Part shown: positions 35,509 through 43,834 of the stretch, piece after piece
Layout: every line of letters begins with the position of its first letter
How positions within the stretch are numbered: position 1 is the first letter of the stretch
From: an uncultured Porphyromonadaceae bacterium
GTDB lineage: Bacteria; Bacteroidota; Bacteroidia; Bacteroidales; Muribaculaceae
NCBI GenBank assembly: GCA_905202215.1
Contig: CAJKRG010000005.1
Span: forward strand, 38,011 to 102,010
DNA: 64,000 nt
Reading direction: 5' to 3'
Program-made: the position numbers and the translations under genes
The notes under the pieces: generated by a model
The model's input: the letters and a program-made list of their open reading frames with translations, nothing else
Databases searched by the model: none
What the model was told of the DNA's origin: nothing

Positions 35509-37395
35509 TTAGAGTCCCTGATAGCCGGGGTTCTGGCTCCAGTTGAGGTTTGTCTCGAGAATACCGCGATGGATAGGCATGAGGCGGCGGGTCGGATCTT
35601 TCACGCCCGGACGCTCAACCCAATGGAAAGGTCTTGTCTTAGAGAAATTGGACGCGCCGGTAGCCTCGCATTCCGGACAGGTGTAGACCTCTACGGTTTC
35701 TCCATTTACATTTTCTTCTTTAACGACTTTAGATTTCTCGACAATGCTGCCGCATACGGCACACAGGTAGCGGTCTGAATATTCTTCACCGTCCCATACT
35801 TTGTAGCGGTTCTTCTCACCCCAGTCGGCTTCGAACTGACCGAAGCGGATAAGGTCGTTGCGGCGCCAGGGCTCGAGAATGAATTCACGCGAACGCTCGT
35901 CGAGGAGTTCCTGCATTGAGGGATTCTTTGTAAGTTCGGGAGCACCCGAGCAACGACGTATTTCATTGAAGAGGCTCTGAGGAGTCTGCCCGAGTGTAGC
36001 GGCGGCACCGCGAAGAATACATTCGGCCTTCATAAGCAGAATGTCGGCAAAACGGAAAATAGGAGCGTCGTTAGCCTGCTGACGACTCCAGAGAGTATAA
36101 TCTTCTTCGCGGGGAGGATATTTGAAGCAGCGCGCACCTTTCTGGATGTTCCTCAAAGCGGAGCCGTCTGCAACAGTCTGCTTGGAGGGTTTAGGCAGAG
36201 CTTCGTCACCCAGAGAATAGATTGAAGCATCATCAAAATCGAAATATACACGATAATTGAGCTGGCCGAGTAACGTTTTTTCGTTGCCGGGAACGTTATA
36301 AATGTATACCGGGATATCGGTACGGTTATACTGGGCATCGAAAGTATACTGCGGGCCTTTAAGGATCATTTCATTACGCTCGTCGTTGGGGAGGTTGAAG
36401 CGAGCCACAGCCTCAGGAGTCAGGACAGTCTGACCCGCAATAGATTTGGTGTTTTCCCAACCGAGGAAATAAGGACGACAGAGACCGTCTTTCTTGAAAC
36501 CGAACCAGCGGTACCAGGTAGTGGTTCCGTCGGGTTTGGTGGAGGGATCTACGTCGAGGGCATAGATAAAGTCCTTGATGTGAACACCGTTGTCGGGGAA
36601 GAATTTCTTACGGTATCCGATACCGACCTCGAAAAGACCGCTGTTGATGATTTCGTCGCACCATTTCACACAGTCATCAAGTTTAGGATTGGGAGTATCG
36701 CCGGTAACGGTTGTAATATCATTGGTATATACGCCCCAGTTGAGATAAAGCTTGGCGAGAAGTGCTGCGGCCATCCAGTAGTTCGGCTTGCCGTAGGTCG
36801 AAGCATCGTTAGCCTTGCTGAGACCGCCTTCCTGACCGAGGATATCGAGAAGCTCGCTCTCTATGAAGGCTGCGACCTCTGCGCGGGGCGAGCGGTCGAT
36901 GGCCTCACCGTCCTGAAGCACGTGGTCGAAGATAGGAGCGTCGCCATAGAGGTCCATCATCCAGAAATGATAGTATGCGCGGATAGCACGGAGGGGAGCC
37001 ACAATGGGGTCTTTGAATTCGGCGCCGCCATACTGGGCGATTTTGGTGTTGGTATATGTACAGCCCGACATACAGCCTTCGATGATTCGGCAGCGCCAGT
37101 CGTCGAGGTGTATCGAGTGTATCGACGAGTTGAGGTAACGGCCGTCGTCGAAGTAGTTGCCGGCACCATAGCAGCAGCCCATCACTTCGTCGCCCTGGGC
37201 TATGACAGCTTCGTTGAAGTCGCGGCCGAACCAGCCGTGCATGTAGCCGTAGCAACCGTTGAATTCACCTTCGGTGGCAATAGGATTGTCGGGGAAGGTA
37301 GGATATTTTGTGTTCAGGTCAGTGTCGAGGTCGGTGCAGGCGGCGGAGGCAGCGAGCAGTCCTGAAAGAGCCAGACCTTTGATATATAATTTCAT
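35509..37395 (-). CDS. SusD/RagB family nutrient-binding outer-membrane lipoprotein
   Basis: Surface lipoprotein that captures glycan or peptide and forms a lid on its SusC partner. The 628 residues start with a signal peptide and lipobox SAAC (acylated Cys20), with TPR-like helices and the SusD C-terminal signature RSREFILEPWRRNDLIRFGQ. An unusual insertion near the C-terminus carries Cys545-x2-Cys548 and Cys573-x2-Cys576 (CAVC and CPEC), like a zinc ribbon or rubredoxin knuckle. The N-terminal part is also cysteine-rich (GCCYG, CRIIEGCMSGC). It starts about 30 nt after susC. Confidence 0.9.
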   Translation of the reverse strand: MKLYIKGLALSGLLAASAACTDLDTDLNTKYPTFPDNPIATEGEFNGCYGYMHGWFGRDFNEAVIAQGDEVMGCCYGAGNYFDDGRYLNSSIHSIHLDDWRCRIIEGCMSGCTYTNTKIAQYGGAEFKDPIVAPLRAIRAYYHFWMMDLYGDAPIFDHVLQDGEAIDRSPRAEVAAFIESELLDILGQEGGLSKANDASTYGKPNYWMAAALLAKLYLNWGVYTNDITTVTGDTPNPKLDDCVKWCDEIINSGLFEVGIGYRKKFFPDNGVHIKDFIYALDVDPSTKPDGTTTWYRWFGFKKDGLCRPYFLGWENTKSIAGQTVLTPEAVARFNLPNDERNEMILKGPQYTFDAQYNRTDIPVYIYNVPGNEKTLLGQLNYRVYFDFDDASIYSLGDEALPKPSKQTVADGSALRNIQKGARCFKYPPREEDYTLWSRQQANDAPIFRFADILLMKAECILRGAAATLGQTPQSLFNEIRRCSGAPELTKNPSMQELLDERSREFILEPWRRNDLIRFGQFEADWGEKNRYKVWDGEEYSDRYLCAVCGSIVEKSKVVKEENVNGETVEVYTCPECEATGASNFSKTRPFHWVERPGVKDPTRRLMPIHRGILETNLNWSQNPGYQGL

Positions 37396-37428
37396 GGTGT
37401 TTATTTCTAAAACAGAATGTTTGATATA

Positions 37429-40400
37429 TTAGAAGTTCACGTTGACGCCGACAAGCACCTGGCGAGTGCGGGGATAGTGGTCGGAGCGGGTGTCGTGGCC
37501 GGGATCAAGACCGCCGAGGTTGATTTCGGGGTCGCGGCCGGTGTACTTGGTGATGGTGAAGAGATTGTTGCCCGACACATAGAGGCGTACGTCCTTGAGC
37601 CAGCCGTTGAAGCAGTTGCGGAAGGTGTATCCGATGGTTGCGGTTGCGAGTTTGAAGTACGAGCCGTCTTCGAGGTAGCGCTGCGAGGGATAGTGAGCCA
37701 GAGCGTCGGTAACGAGCTGGTCGTCGCGGACAGAGGCCATCACGTTCTTGCCCTGGGTAATACCGGCGATATACGAGAAATATGCATGGGGCTCGTTGAA
37801 AATCTTCTGACCGAATACACCGGTAAAGAAGAGGTTGAGATCCCAGTTTTTCCAGGTGATGGTGTTGTTCCATCCCATGGTAAGTTTCGGTTGGGCATTG
37901 CCCATGTAGATGCGGTCGTCCTGACCGGGCTGCATTGTGGTTTCGGGGTTGCCGTTCTCGTCGAGAATATGGTTGCCCTCGCTGTCGTAGCGGTAGAATG
38001 TCGAGATACCCTGATCGTTATATCCGGCCCAATCCCAGAGATAGAACGAACCGATAGGCTTGCCTTCGACAATGCGCTGTGTGTTGCAGCCCTGCGAGAG
38101 ACCGGGGAGATGCGGGTCGTAGCGGTTGAGGACACCGGCGTTGAACTCAGAGTTCGATACGCTCACAACCTTATTGCTGTTGTGCGAGAGGTTAAGCGAG
38201 GTCGACCAGTTCCAGTCGCGGCTCTGAATCGGAGTTGCGTTGATGGTGAGTTCGACACCGGTATTGCGCATCTTGCCGACATTGGCGGTAAGCCAGTTGA
38301 CAGGATAGAGTGCGGTCGAAACAGGATAATCCCAGATCATGTCTTTGGTCGACTTGTTGTACCACTCGACAGTACCGTTGATACGGCCGTTGAGGAAGGC
38401 GAAGTCAAGACCGATGTTGACCATGGTGGTTGTTTCCCACTTGAGGTTGTCGTTGACGTTGCGGGCAGATGTAAGACCTTTATATGAAGTTACAGTACCT
38501 GTCACGGGATCTACGTAGTCGAAACGCTTGGTAGAATCAAAGAAGAAGCGGGCGGTGTAGATGTCGAAGCCCTGCGAGTTACCGCTCTGACCCCAGCCTG
38601 CGCGGAGTTTGAGGTCGGTGAAGATACCGGTATTCTTGATGAAGTCTTCTTCTGAAAGGCGCCATGCCACAGAGCCAGAGGGGAAGGTCGCCCATTTGTT
38701 GTTCGCGCCGAAGACCGAAGCACCGTCGCGACGGACAGCCGCCTGGAAGATATACTTGGAGTTGAACGAGTAGTTTGCACGACCATAGAACGAAATCATC
38801 TTGGTGTGGCTCTCAAGGTTGCCCCACACGGGGTCTGTATCCCAAGAGTTGGCCATGCCGATATTGTTCCAGCCGAGGTAGTCGTCGTAGAAGTTGTAGC
38901 CGCGCGCGCCGAAGCCATCGCCGTTCTTGTGCTCTTCCCAGGAGTAGCCGACCATGAGAGAAAGCTTGTGGATATCGTTGAAGGTCTTGTCGTAGTTGCC
39001 GTAGATTTCCATCAGCTTGCACCAGTCGTCGGTTACATTACGCGAGGATTCACCATGTCGGGTATTGTTCTGCGACTGAGTCGATGTGTAGTCCTTGTAG
39101 TGATAGTTCTGAGTCTCGTAGTTGAAGTTGGCGTTGGCGGTAAGGCCGTCGATGATGAGGACGCTTGCCTTGCCGGTGAACTGGAGACGCTTGAATGTGG
39201 CCATCGAGCGGTTCTCGTAGATTAACGACATGGGGTTGTAGTTCTGCGAGATGGTCTTGTCGGAATACCAGGTCCCGTCTTCGTTCTGCACGGGCACCAG
39301 GGGCGAATAGTAGTACATGCCTTCATAAACCGAACCGCCTTCGATACCACGGGGAACGCCCCACTCCTTGCGGATATTGCCGTTAACGCCGGCGGCGAGG
39401 GTCAGACGGTCTTTAAGTGTCTTTGTCTCCACGTAGGCACGGCCTGTGAAGAGGTTGTTGCCGACGTTCTTTATGATACCGTCGCGCTTGGTATACGTTA
39501 CCGAAGCTGTGTAGTTTGTGCTCTTGTTGCCGCCTGAAATCGAGAGGCTGTGGTTTGTAGCGAAGCCGGTCTGCTGCACGACGTCGGCCCAGTTTGTATT
39601 GGCGCCGCGGTCGTTGGGAATGCTGAGGTTGTTTTCAGCGGCATATGCGCGGAGCTCGTCGGCGGTCATCATGTCGTGGTCGTTGGCAATCTTTTCCCAC
39701 GATATATATCCCTGATAGGTGACGCGGGCGGGGCCCTCGGCACCACGTTTGGTTGTCACGATGATAACGCCGTTGGCGGCCTTCGAACCGTAGATAGCGG
39801 TGGCTGAAGCGTCGCGAAGCACGTCGATGCTCTCGATGTCGCTCGGGGGAATGAGGTTGAGGTTTACGCCGGGAATACCGTCGACCACATAAAGAGGGCT
39901 GGTAGAGCCGTTGAGAGTCGAGGCGCCGCGGAGGGTCATGGAGTTTACGCCGCCGTTAGGGTCGGAGTTCTGAACCACAACGAGGCCGGGAACCTTGCCC
40001 TGCAGGAGCTGACCGGGGTCGGTGTATGCGCCGACGTTGAGGTCTTCGGCCTTCACGGTGGTGATTGAGCCGGTGACGTCCTTGCGTGTCATCGTACCGT
40101 AACCAACGACAACGACGTCGTCGAGAAGTTCGCTGTTGGGCACAAGCTTGATATCGAGCTTGGTCTTGTCGGCTGTCACTTCCTGTGTGAGATAACCGAT
40201 ATATGAAATCTGGATTTTCTTGCCGTATGCGCCGGCGATCGAGAAGTTGCCGTCGAGGTCGGTGGTGACACCGTTCTTCTCGCCTACTATACGGACAGAC
40301 GCGCCGATGAGAGGCTCGTCGTTTTCATCTGTCACTGTTCCTGTCACATTCTGGGCCGAAGCCGAAGTGGCCGTAAAGAAGAGCAGTGCGCAGAGAAGCG

Positions 40401-40476
40401 CCTTGAAAAGGGACTTGAATAGGTTGACTTGTCCTTTTCCGTGGTGGGGATTACCCTGTTGCACAGTTGAATACAT
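37429..40476 (-). CDS. SusC/RagA family TonB-linked outer-membrane transporter
   Basis: TonB-dependent import channel that works with the adjacent SusD. The 1015-residue product has a signal peptide (FKALLCALLFFTATSASAQ), a carboxypeptidase-regulatory-like domain (VTGTVTDENDEPLIGASVRI), the TonB-box region DDVVVVGYGTMTRKDVTGSI, a plug with LQGKVPGLVVVQNSDPNG, and a 22-strand barrel ending in an aromatic (VLVGVNVNF). No N-terminal STN domain is seen, so anti-sigma signalling is not expected. No glycoside hydrolase or regulator flanks the operon, unlike a full polysaccharide utilisation locus. Confidence 0.95.
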   Translation of the reverse strand: MYSTVQQGNPHHGKGQVNLFKSLFKALLCALLFFTATSASAQNVTGTVTDENDEPLIGASVRIVGEKNGVTTDLDGNFSIAGAYGKKIQISYIGYLTQEVTADKTKLDIKLVPNSELLDDVVVVGYGTMTRKDVTGSITTVKAEDLNVGAYTDPGQLLQGKVPGLVVVQNSDPNGGVNSMTLRGASTLNGSTSPLYVVDGIPGVNLNLIPPSDIESIDVLRDASATAIYGSKAANGVIIVTTKRGAEGPARVTYQGYISWEKIANDHDMMTADELRAYAAENNLSIPNDRGANTNWADVVQQTGFATNHSLSISGGNKSTNYTASVTYTKRDGIIKNVGNNLFTGRAYVETKTLKDRLTLAAGVNGNIRKEWGVPRGIEGGSVYEGMYYYSPLVPVQNEDGTWYSDKTISQNYNPMSLIYENRSMATFKRLQFTGKASVLIIDGLTANANFNYETQNYHYKDYTSTQSQNNTRHGESSRNVTDDWCKLMEIYGNYDKTFNDIHKLSLMVGYSWEEHKNGDGFGARGYNFYDDYLGWNNIGMANSWDTDPVWGNLESHTKMISFYGRANYSFNSKYIFQAAVRRDGASVFGANNKWATFPSGSVAWRLSEEDFIKNTGIFTDLKLRAGWGQSGNSQGFDIYTARFFFDSTKRFDYVDPVTGTVTSYKGLTSARNVNDNLKWETTTMVNIGLDFAFLNGRINGTVEWYNKSTKDMIWDYPVSTALYPVNWLTANVGKMRNTGVELTINATPIQSRDWNWSTSLNLSHNSNKVVSVSNSEFNAGVLNRYDPHLPGLSQGCNTQRIVEGKPIGSFYLWDWAGYNDQGISTFYRYDSEGNHILDENGNPETTMQPGQDDRIYMGNAQPKLTMGWNNTITWKNWDLNLFFTGVFGQKIFNEPHAYFSYIAGITQGKNVMASVRDDQLVTDALAHYPSQRYLEDGSYFKLATATIGYTFRNCFNGWLKDVRLYVSGNNLFTITKYTGRDPEINLGGLDPGHDTRSDHYPRTRQVLVGVNVNF

Positions 40477-40581
40477 GTTAAGGTTAAGGTTAGATCAAGT
40501 ATTATTTTCCATTGCAGCCGCCTGATAGAAAACCGGGCGGGAAATATATTCAGTGAATCGTGTTTTTCATTTTTCCGACAG

Positions 40582-40612
40582 CAAATATATGCACATTTCG
40601 TCAAAAGACAAC
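40582..40612 (-). promoter_or_regulatory. Promoter of the susCD operon
   Basis: On the minus strand GTTG (40609-40612), 19 nt, then TATATTTG (40582-40589). Predicted start near 40576, leader about 100 nt. Confidence 0.65.
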
Positions 40613-40740
40613 ACTTGTTTAGCCCTGTTAAGAAGTTTTAACCAAAGAAAATTAATTTTAAGTGTGGTTTTAACACTTTCACCTCCCAAAAGGCTATTTT
40701 TGAGGCGGAAAAACACTGAATTAACAAAAAAACAGGGAGA

Positions 40741-41418
40741 CTACAACGGCAGATTCTCCAGATCTTCGAGAGCGACGGACGCCCTGTGTATGGCCGGCCA
40801 TGCCACCGGATCCTGCGGGAAGACGTTGACACCGGCTGTATCAAGAAGCATGACAGAAGTCCAGCCACGCAGATTGGGATGCACAAAATCCTTGGCAAGA
40901 TTATCGCCCACATAGAGACGGCGCGCACAGGCAGTGCCGAAACGCTCTTCCGCCAGCCGGAACGGAAGAGGAGTATGCTTGTCGCCCCCTGTCTCCCCGC
41001 TGATCAATATTGCATCCGGCCCAAAGAAACGGTCGAGTCCGAGAGCCACTATCTTGCTCCGCTGATGGCGCGAGGATCCGTCTGTGATCAGCACAAGCCT
41101 ATGACCGCAGGCCTTAAGCCGGACAAGGGTCTCCTCTACTCCGGGTGAAAGCTGTATGTCGGGTGTGTGATTGCGGTATATTTCGACAAGCTCGTCGACA
41201 GTAAAGGGCAACCGGTGGCCCTTACGGGCAAGCATGCCGAGAGCAGCCTCGATTCCGCGGGGATGGTTGCCGTTTATAAGCGCGAAAAGCTCTTCCGGAT
41301 CCTCGCCGGTTGCATCGGCAAGCGTACGGGCGAGAACCCTGTGCCCGGAGCGCAGGAAATCGCGCTCCTTATAGAGCGTATCGTCGAGATCGAAAGCTAC
41401 GAGCGACGGCTGTATCAT
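40741..41418 (-). CDS. HAD-family hydrolase (phosphatase-like)
   Basis: A 225-residue haloacid dehalogenase-type phosphatase with motif I FDLDDTLY (nucleophile Asp10, acid Asp12), motif II ITDGSS, and motif III/IV KHTPLPF ... VGDNLAKDF. The helical cap (about 20-90) marks subclass I. The substrate is unknown. I chose the ATG giving MIQPSLVAFDL, which overlaps the acyltransferase stop by four bases (ATGA). It is last in the four-gene minus-strand operon. Confidence 0.88.
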   Translation of the reverse strand: MIQPSLVAFDLDDTLYKERDFLRSGHRVLARTLADATGEDPEELFALINGNHPRGIEAALGMLARKGHRLPFTVDELVEIYRNHTPDIQLSPGVEETLVRLKACGHRLVLITDGSSRHQRSKIVALGLDRFFGPDAILISGETGGDKHTPLPFRLAEERFGTACARRLYVGDNLAKDFVHPNLRGWTSVMLLDTAGVNVFPQDPVAWPAIHRASVALEDLENLPL

Positions 41419-42491
41419 GAGCGGAGGGCTTTCGACGGGGTCGAACCTGTGATGAAGGTGCACAGAAGCCGTGAGAATGAGAATATGTAGTCGGCACAGA
41501 GGCTAAGGGCCACGACCGGAACGGCGCCGAGAGCGGCGAAGACAAGCAGAGGCACAACAGCGAGGTCGAACGCCTCAAGCAGCGGCTTCATGAACGGCAT
41601 GGGATATAGAAAGAAGTAATGCAGCAGGTATATGGCCAGACTCCTGTCGCCGAGAAAGGCCCACATAGCGGCAAACCGGGCCGGCTTCTCGCGGGCCGGA
41701 TCGAAAGCACGCTCACTCCAGGGTTTTATCACGGCCACGGCCACGACTGCAAGAGCTATCTGCATGGGTATCTGCGCAAAGATGACATAAAACTCGCCAT
41801 TGATGCTATAGCGCCACGGCCAGCATACATATGCCATGCAGGCCACTATGACAAAAAGAGAGACCGTGACAGCCGTCGACGAGGTGCAAAGGCGCATGAA
41901 TGCCGCGCTGTGACGCCTCGCAATCACTCCGGCCATGAATATGGGAAAGAACGAGAACAGCAGCCCGAACGAAAGAGCGGCATCGGCAAGCGGCGGAAGG
42001 CAGAGACAGACAATCCGGAGCAGGCCCCAGGCGCCGACGCACACAAGCAGGTCGGATACGAAAGAGGCTGTACGCTTCAGCACAAAGGTAAGAACTGCAT
42101 AGACGGCGAAAATCTCGAAAAGCACGAAGGTGAACCAATAGCCGTTTTTCCATACATTGAGCCACAGACCGCTCCACGACGAATCGAAAGGACTCTGCAA
42201 GCCGGAATGGGGATAATAATATATGAAAAGCGTCGAGGCTCCGAGCATAGGGAGCAGGAGCCTGACGGCACGCGAGACGAGGCCCGGTGTCTTCAGGATG
42301 CCATTTTCATCGGTCTTGACTGCAAACCAGCCGCTTATAAAAAAGAACAGCGGCATATGGATCTGGGCGATGAACTTGAAGACCGGCGCACGGTCAATCT
42401 CACGCACGCACATGGTCAGTATATGACCCATCACCACCAGAAAGATGGCGAGACCCTTCATCATGTCGAAATATTTCAGCCTGGCCTTCAT
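41415..42491 (-). CDS. Acyltransferase family 3 membrane protein
   Basis: Integral membrane O-acyltransferase-type protein of 358 residues with about ten spans. FDMMKGLAIFLVVMGHILTM is the family start with the conserved His, and MPLFFFISGWF is the second marker. Such proteins acetylate exported polysaccharides, lipopolysaccharide or peptidoglycan. An ATG giving MKARLKYFDMM is preferred over an in-frame TTG four codons upstream. It overlaps the DUF1460 stop closely, hinting at joint cell-wall work. Confidence 0.9.
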   Translation of the reverse strand: MKARLKYFDMMKGLAIFLVVMGHILTMCVREIDRAPVFKFIAQIHMPLFFFISGWFAVKTDENGILKTPGLVSRAVRLLLPMLGASTLFIYYYPHSGLQSPFDSSWSGLWLNVWKNGYWFTFVLFEIFAVYAVLTFVLKRTASFVSDLLVCVGAWGLLRIVCLCLPPLADAALSFGLLFSFFPIFMAGVIARRHSAAFMRLCTSSTAVTVSLFVIVACMAYVCWPWRYSINGEFYVIFAQIPMQIALAVVAVAVIKPWSERAFDPAREKPARFAAMWAFLGDRSLAIYLLHYFFLYPMPFMKPLLEAFDLAVVPLLVFAALGAVPVVALSLCADYIFSFSRLLCTFITGSTPSKALRS

Positions 42492-42492
42492 A

Positions 42493-43362
42493 TCATTCTG
42501 CAAGACGGAATACTCTCAGTCCGAGCCACTGTCGGTTTTTCTTCATGAAATCGGCCAGAGGTCGAGCGGTAACTTCCACCTTTCCGTCGGAATAAGAGGC
42601 ATGAAGAAGATATGGTTCCGCCGACGGATCTTCACGGACCACAATACCCATATGGGTGACATCGAGATTCTTGAGATTCGACACCAGCGCCACGACATCG
42701 CCGTCGTGGAAAGCGGCCCTGGTGTCTTTGGCACCGAGATCGATGGTCTTGATATAGTGGAAACGGTGATTACGGTATCCGTTTTCGATAGAACGTATGC
42801 GGGCATAGTTCGCCGAATCGGCAAGAGCCGGATAGCGGTCGCGGTTGGCGGTCATGAAGTCGATTGTTCGCGTCATAGTCGTGACACGAGGGAAGAGCGT
42901 CGTGGCATCCTCGATATTGCCCCGGTATTTATTGTCGACAGCCCAGTCGCTGATATAGTGCAGACGCGAGGGATATCCTTCGATCTCTCCGCCGCGATAG
43001 CGTATACGGCGCAGATTATAGATAAAATCGCGCCATGACGAGCGTCCTTCGCCGATAGTGAAGGCAAGAGCCATAGCCGTTTCGACAAATGTGGTGCAGT
43101 CGAGACTGTCGACACGTACGGTGAGCACTTCCTCATCGCCCTCAAGAGTGTGGGCGGCATATGGCACACCCTCGAACATGCGGGCAAAGAATGCCACCCG
43201 TGCCTCGGGATTGGCGAAATGCCGACCGGCAGCCTTGTCGAGCATTGCCGTTATAGCAGTGGTGTCGGTAGCCTCGCAACCGAAACGCACGGGGCTCTGG
43301 GCCGATGCCGAAGAGACCATAAGCGCCACTACGGGCAATATCAGATACTTCAGAAGTCTCAT
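42493..43362 (-). CDS. DUF1460 NlpC/P60-like cell-wall amidase
   Basis: Exported 289-residue protein with a signal peptide (LLKYLILPVVALMVSSASAQ). The family motifs are SLDCTTFVE with catalytic Cys89 and VTHMGIV with His237, the Cys-His pair of NlpC/P60-like enzymes. Characterised DUF1460 structures are N-acetylmuramoyl-L-alanine amidase-like, so peptidoglycan turnover in the periplasm is the expected role. It overlaps the upstream small-protein gene (ATGA). Confidence 0.88.
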   Translation of the reverse strand: MRLLKYLILPVVALMVSSASAQSPVRFGCEATDTTAITAMLDKAAGRHFANPEARVAFFARMFEGVPYAAHTLEGDEEVLTVRVDSLDCTTFVETAMALAFTIGEGRSSWRDFIYNLRRIRYRGGEIEGYPSRLHYISDWAVDNKYRGNIEDATTLFPRVTTMTRTIDFMTANRDRYPALADSANYARIRSIENGYRNHRFHYIKTIDLGAKDTRAAFHDGDVVALVSNLKNLDVTHMGIVVREDPSAEPYLLHASYSDGKVEVTARPLADFMKKNRQWLGLRVFRLAE

Positions 43363-43514
43363 TGTTGTTTATTGCATATCAGGATAGCACCGATCACACC
43401 CGGGACCCAGGCACAGAGTGTCAGCGCGGTTACAAGAAGAATGGAACCGCAACCCTTGTCGAGTACGGCCAGGGGAGGAAAGATAATGCACAGAAGTGCT
43501 CGGAGACAGGACAT
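43359..43514 (-). CDS. YqaE/Pmp3-family small membrane protein
   Basis: A 51-residue reading frame: LLCIIFPPLAVLDKGCG, then a second hydrophobic stretch (LVTALTLCAWVPGVIGAILI), ending NKQQ. This two-span layout with the FPPLAV and PGVIGAI segments is characteristic of the Pmp3/YqaE/UPF0057 proteolipid family, linked to membrane potential and stress in yeast and plants. Its stop shares bases with the DUF1460 start (TCAT on plus, ATGA on minus), which supports real translation. Confidence 0.85.
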   Translation of the reverse strand: MSCLRALLCIIFPPLAVLDKGCGSILLVTALTLCAWVPGVIGAILICNKQQ

Positions 43515-43519
43515 TTCTT

Positions 43520-43830
43520 TAATTATGAATTATGGATTATGAATTATGAATTTCACAACCCTGCTTGTTTTTATTTATGAATTATGAATTTCACAACCCT
43601 GCTTGTTTTTATTTATGAATTATGAATTTCACAACCATGCTTGTTTTTATTTATGAATTATGAAGTTCACAACCCTGCTTGTTTTTATTTATGAATTATG
43701 AAGTTCATAACCATGCTTGTTTTTATTTATGAATTATGGGGGTTCACAATCATGTCTATTTTTTATCTATGGATTATGAATGAGGAGATTGATTGCGTAA
43801 ATCATAATCCATCATTCATAATTCATAATT
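43520..43830. repeat. Word array bounded by inverted AATTATG/CATAATT copies
   Basis: The left edge (43520-43552) repeats AATTATGAATTATGGATTATG; the right edge (43799-43830) carries ATCATAATCCATC-ATTCATAATTCATAATT, its reverse complement in imperfect form. Between them lie the 38-bp tandem repeats. The element fills the gap between prfC and the Pmp3 gene, both read leftward. Confidence 0.7.
43541..43770. repeat. 38-bp tandem repeat, six copies
   Basis: Copies begin at 43541, 43579, 43617, 43655, 43693 and 43731. Each reads GAATTATGAA-TTCACAACC-C/A-TGCTTG-TTTTTATTTAT with few changes; the sixth is degenerate and about 40 bp. Exact head-to-tail spacing without unique spacers marks a minisatellite. 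Confidence 0.9.
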
Positions 43831-43834
43831 TGGA

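Noticed and set aside
43541..43770. CRISPR-like array
   Set aside because: Repeats are directly adjacent at 38-bp period with no unique spacers and no cas genes.
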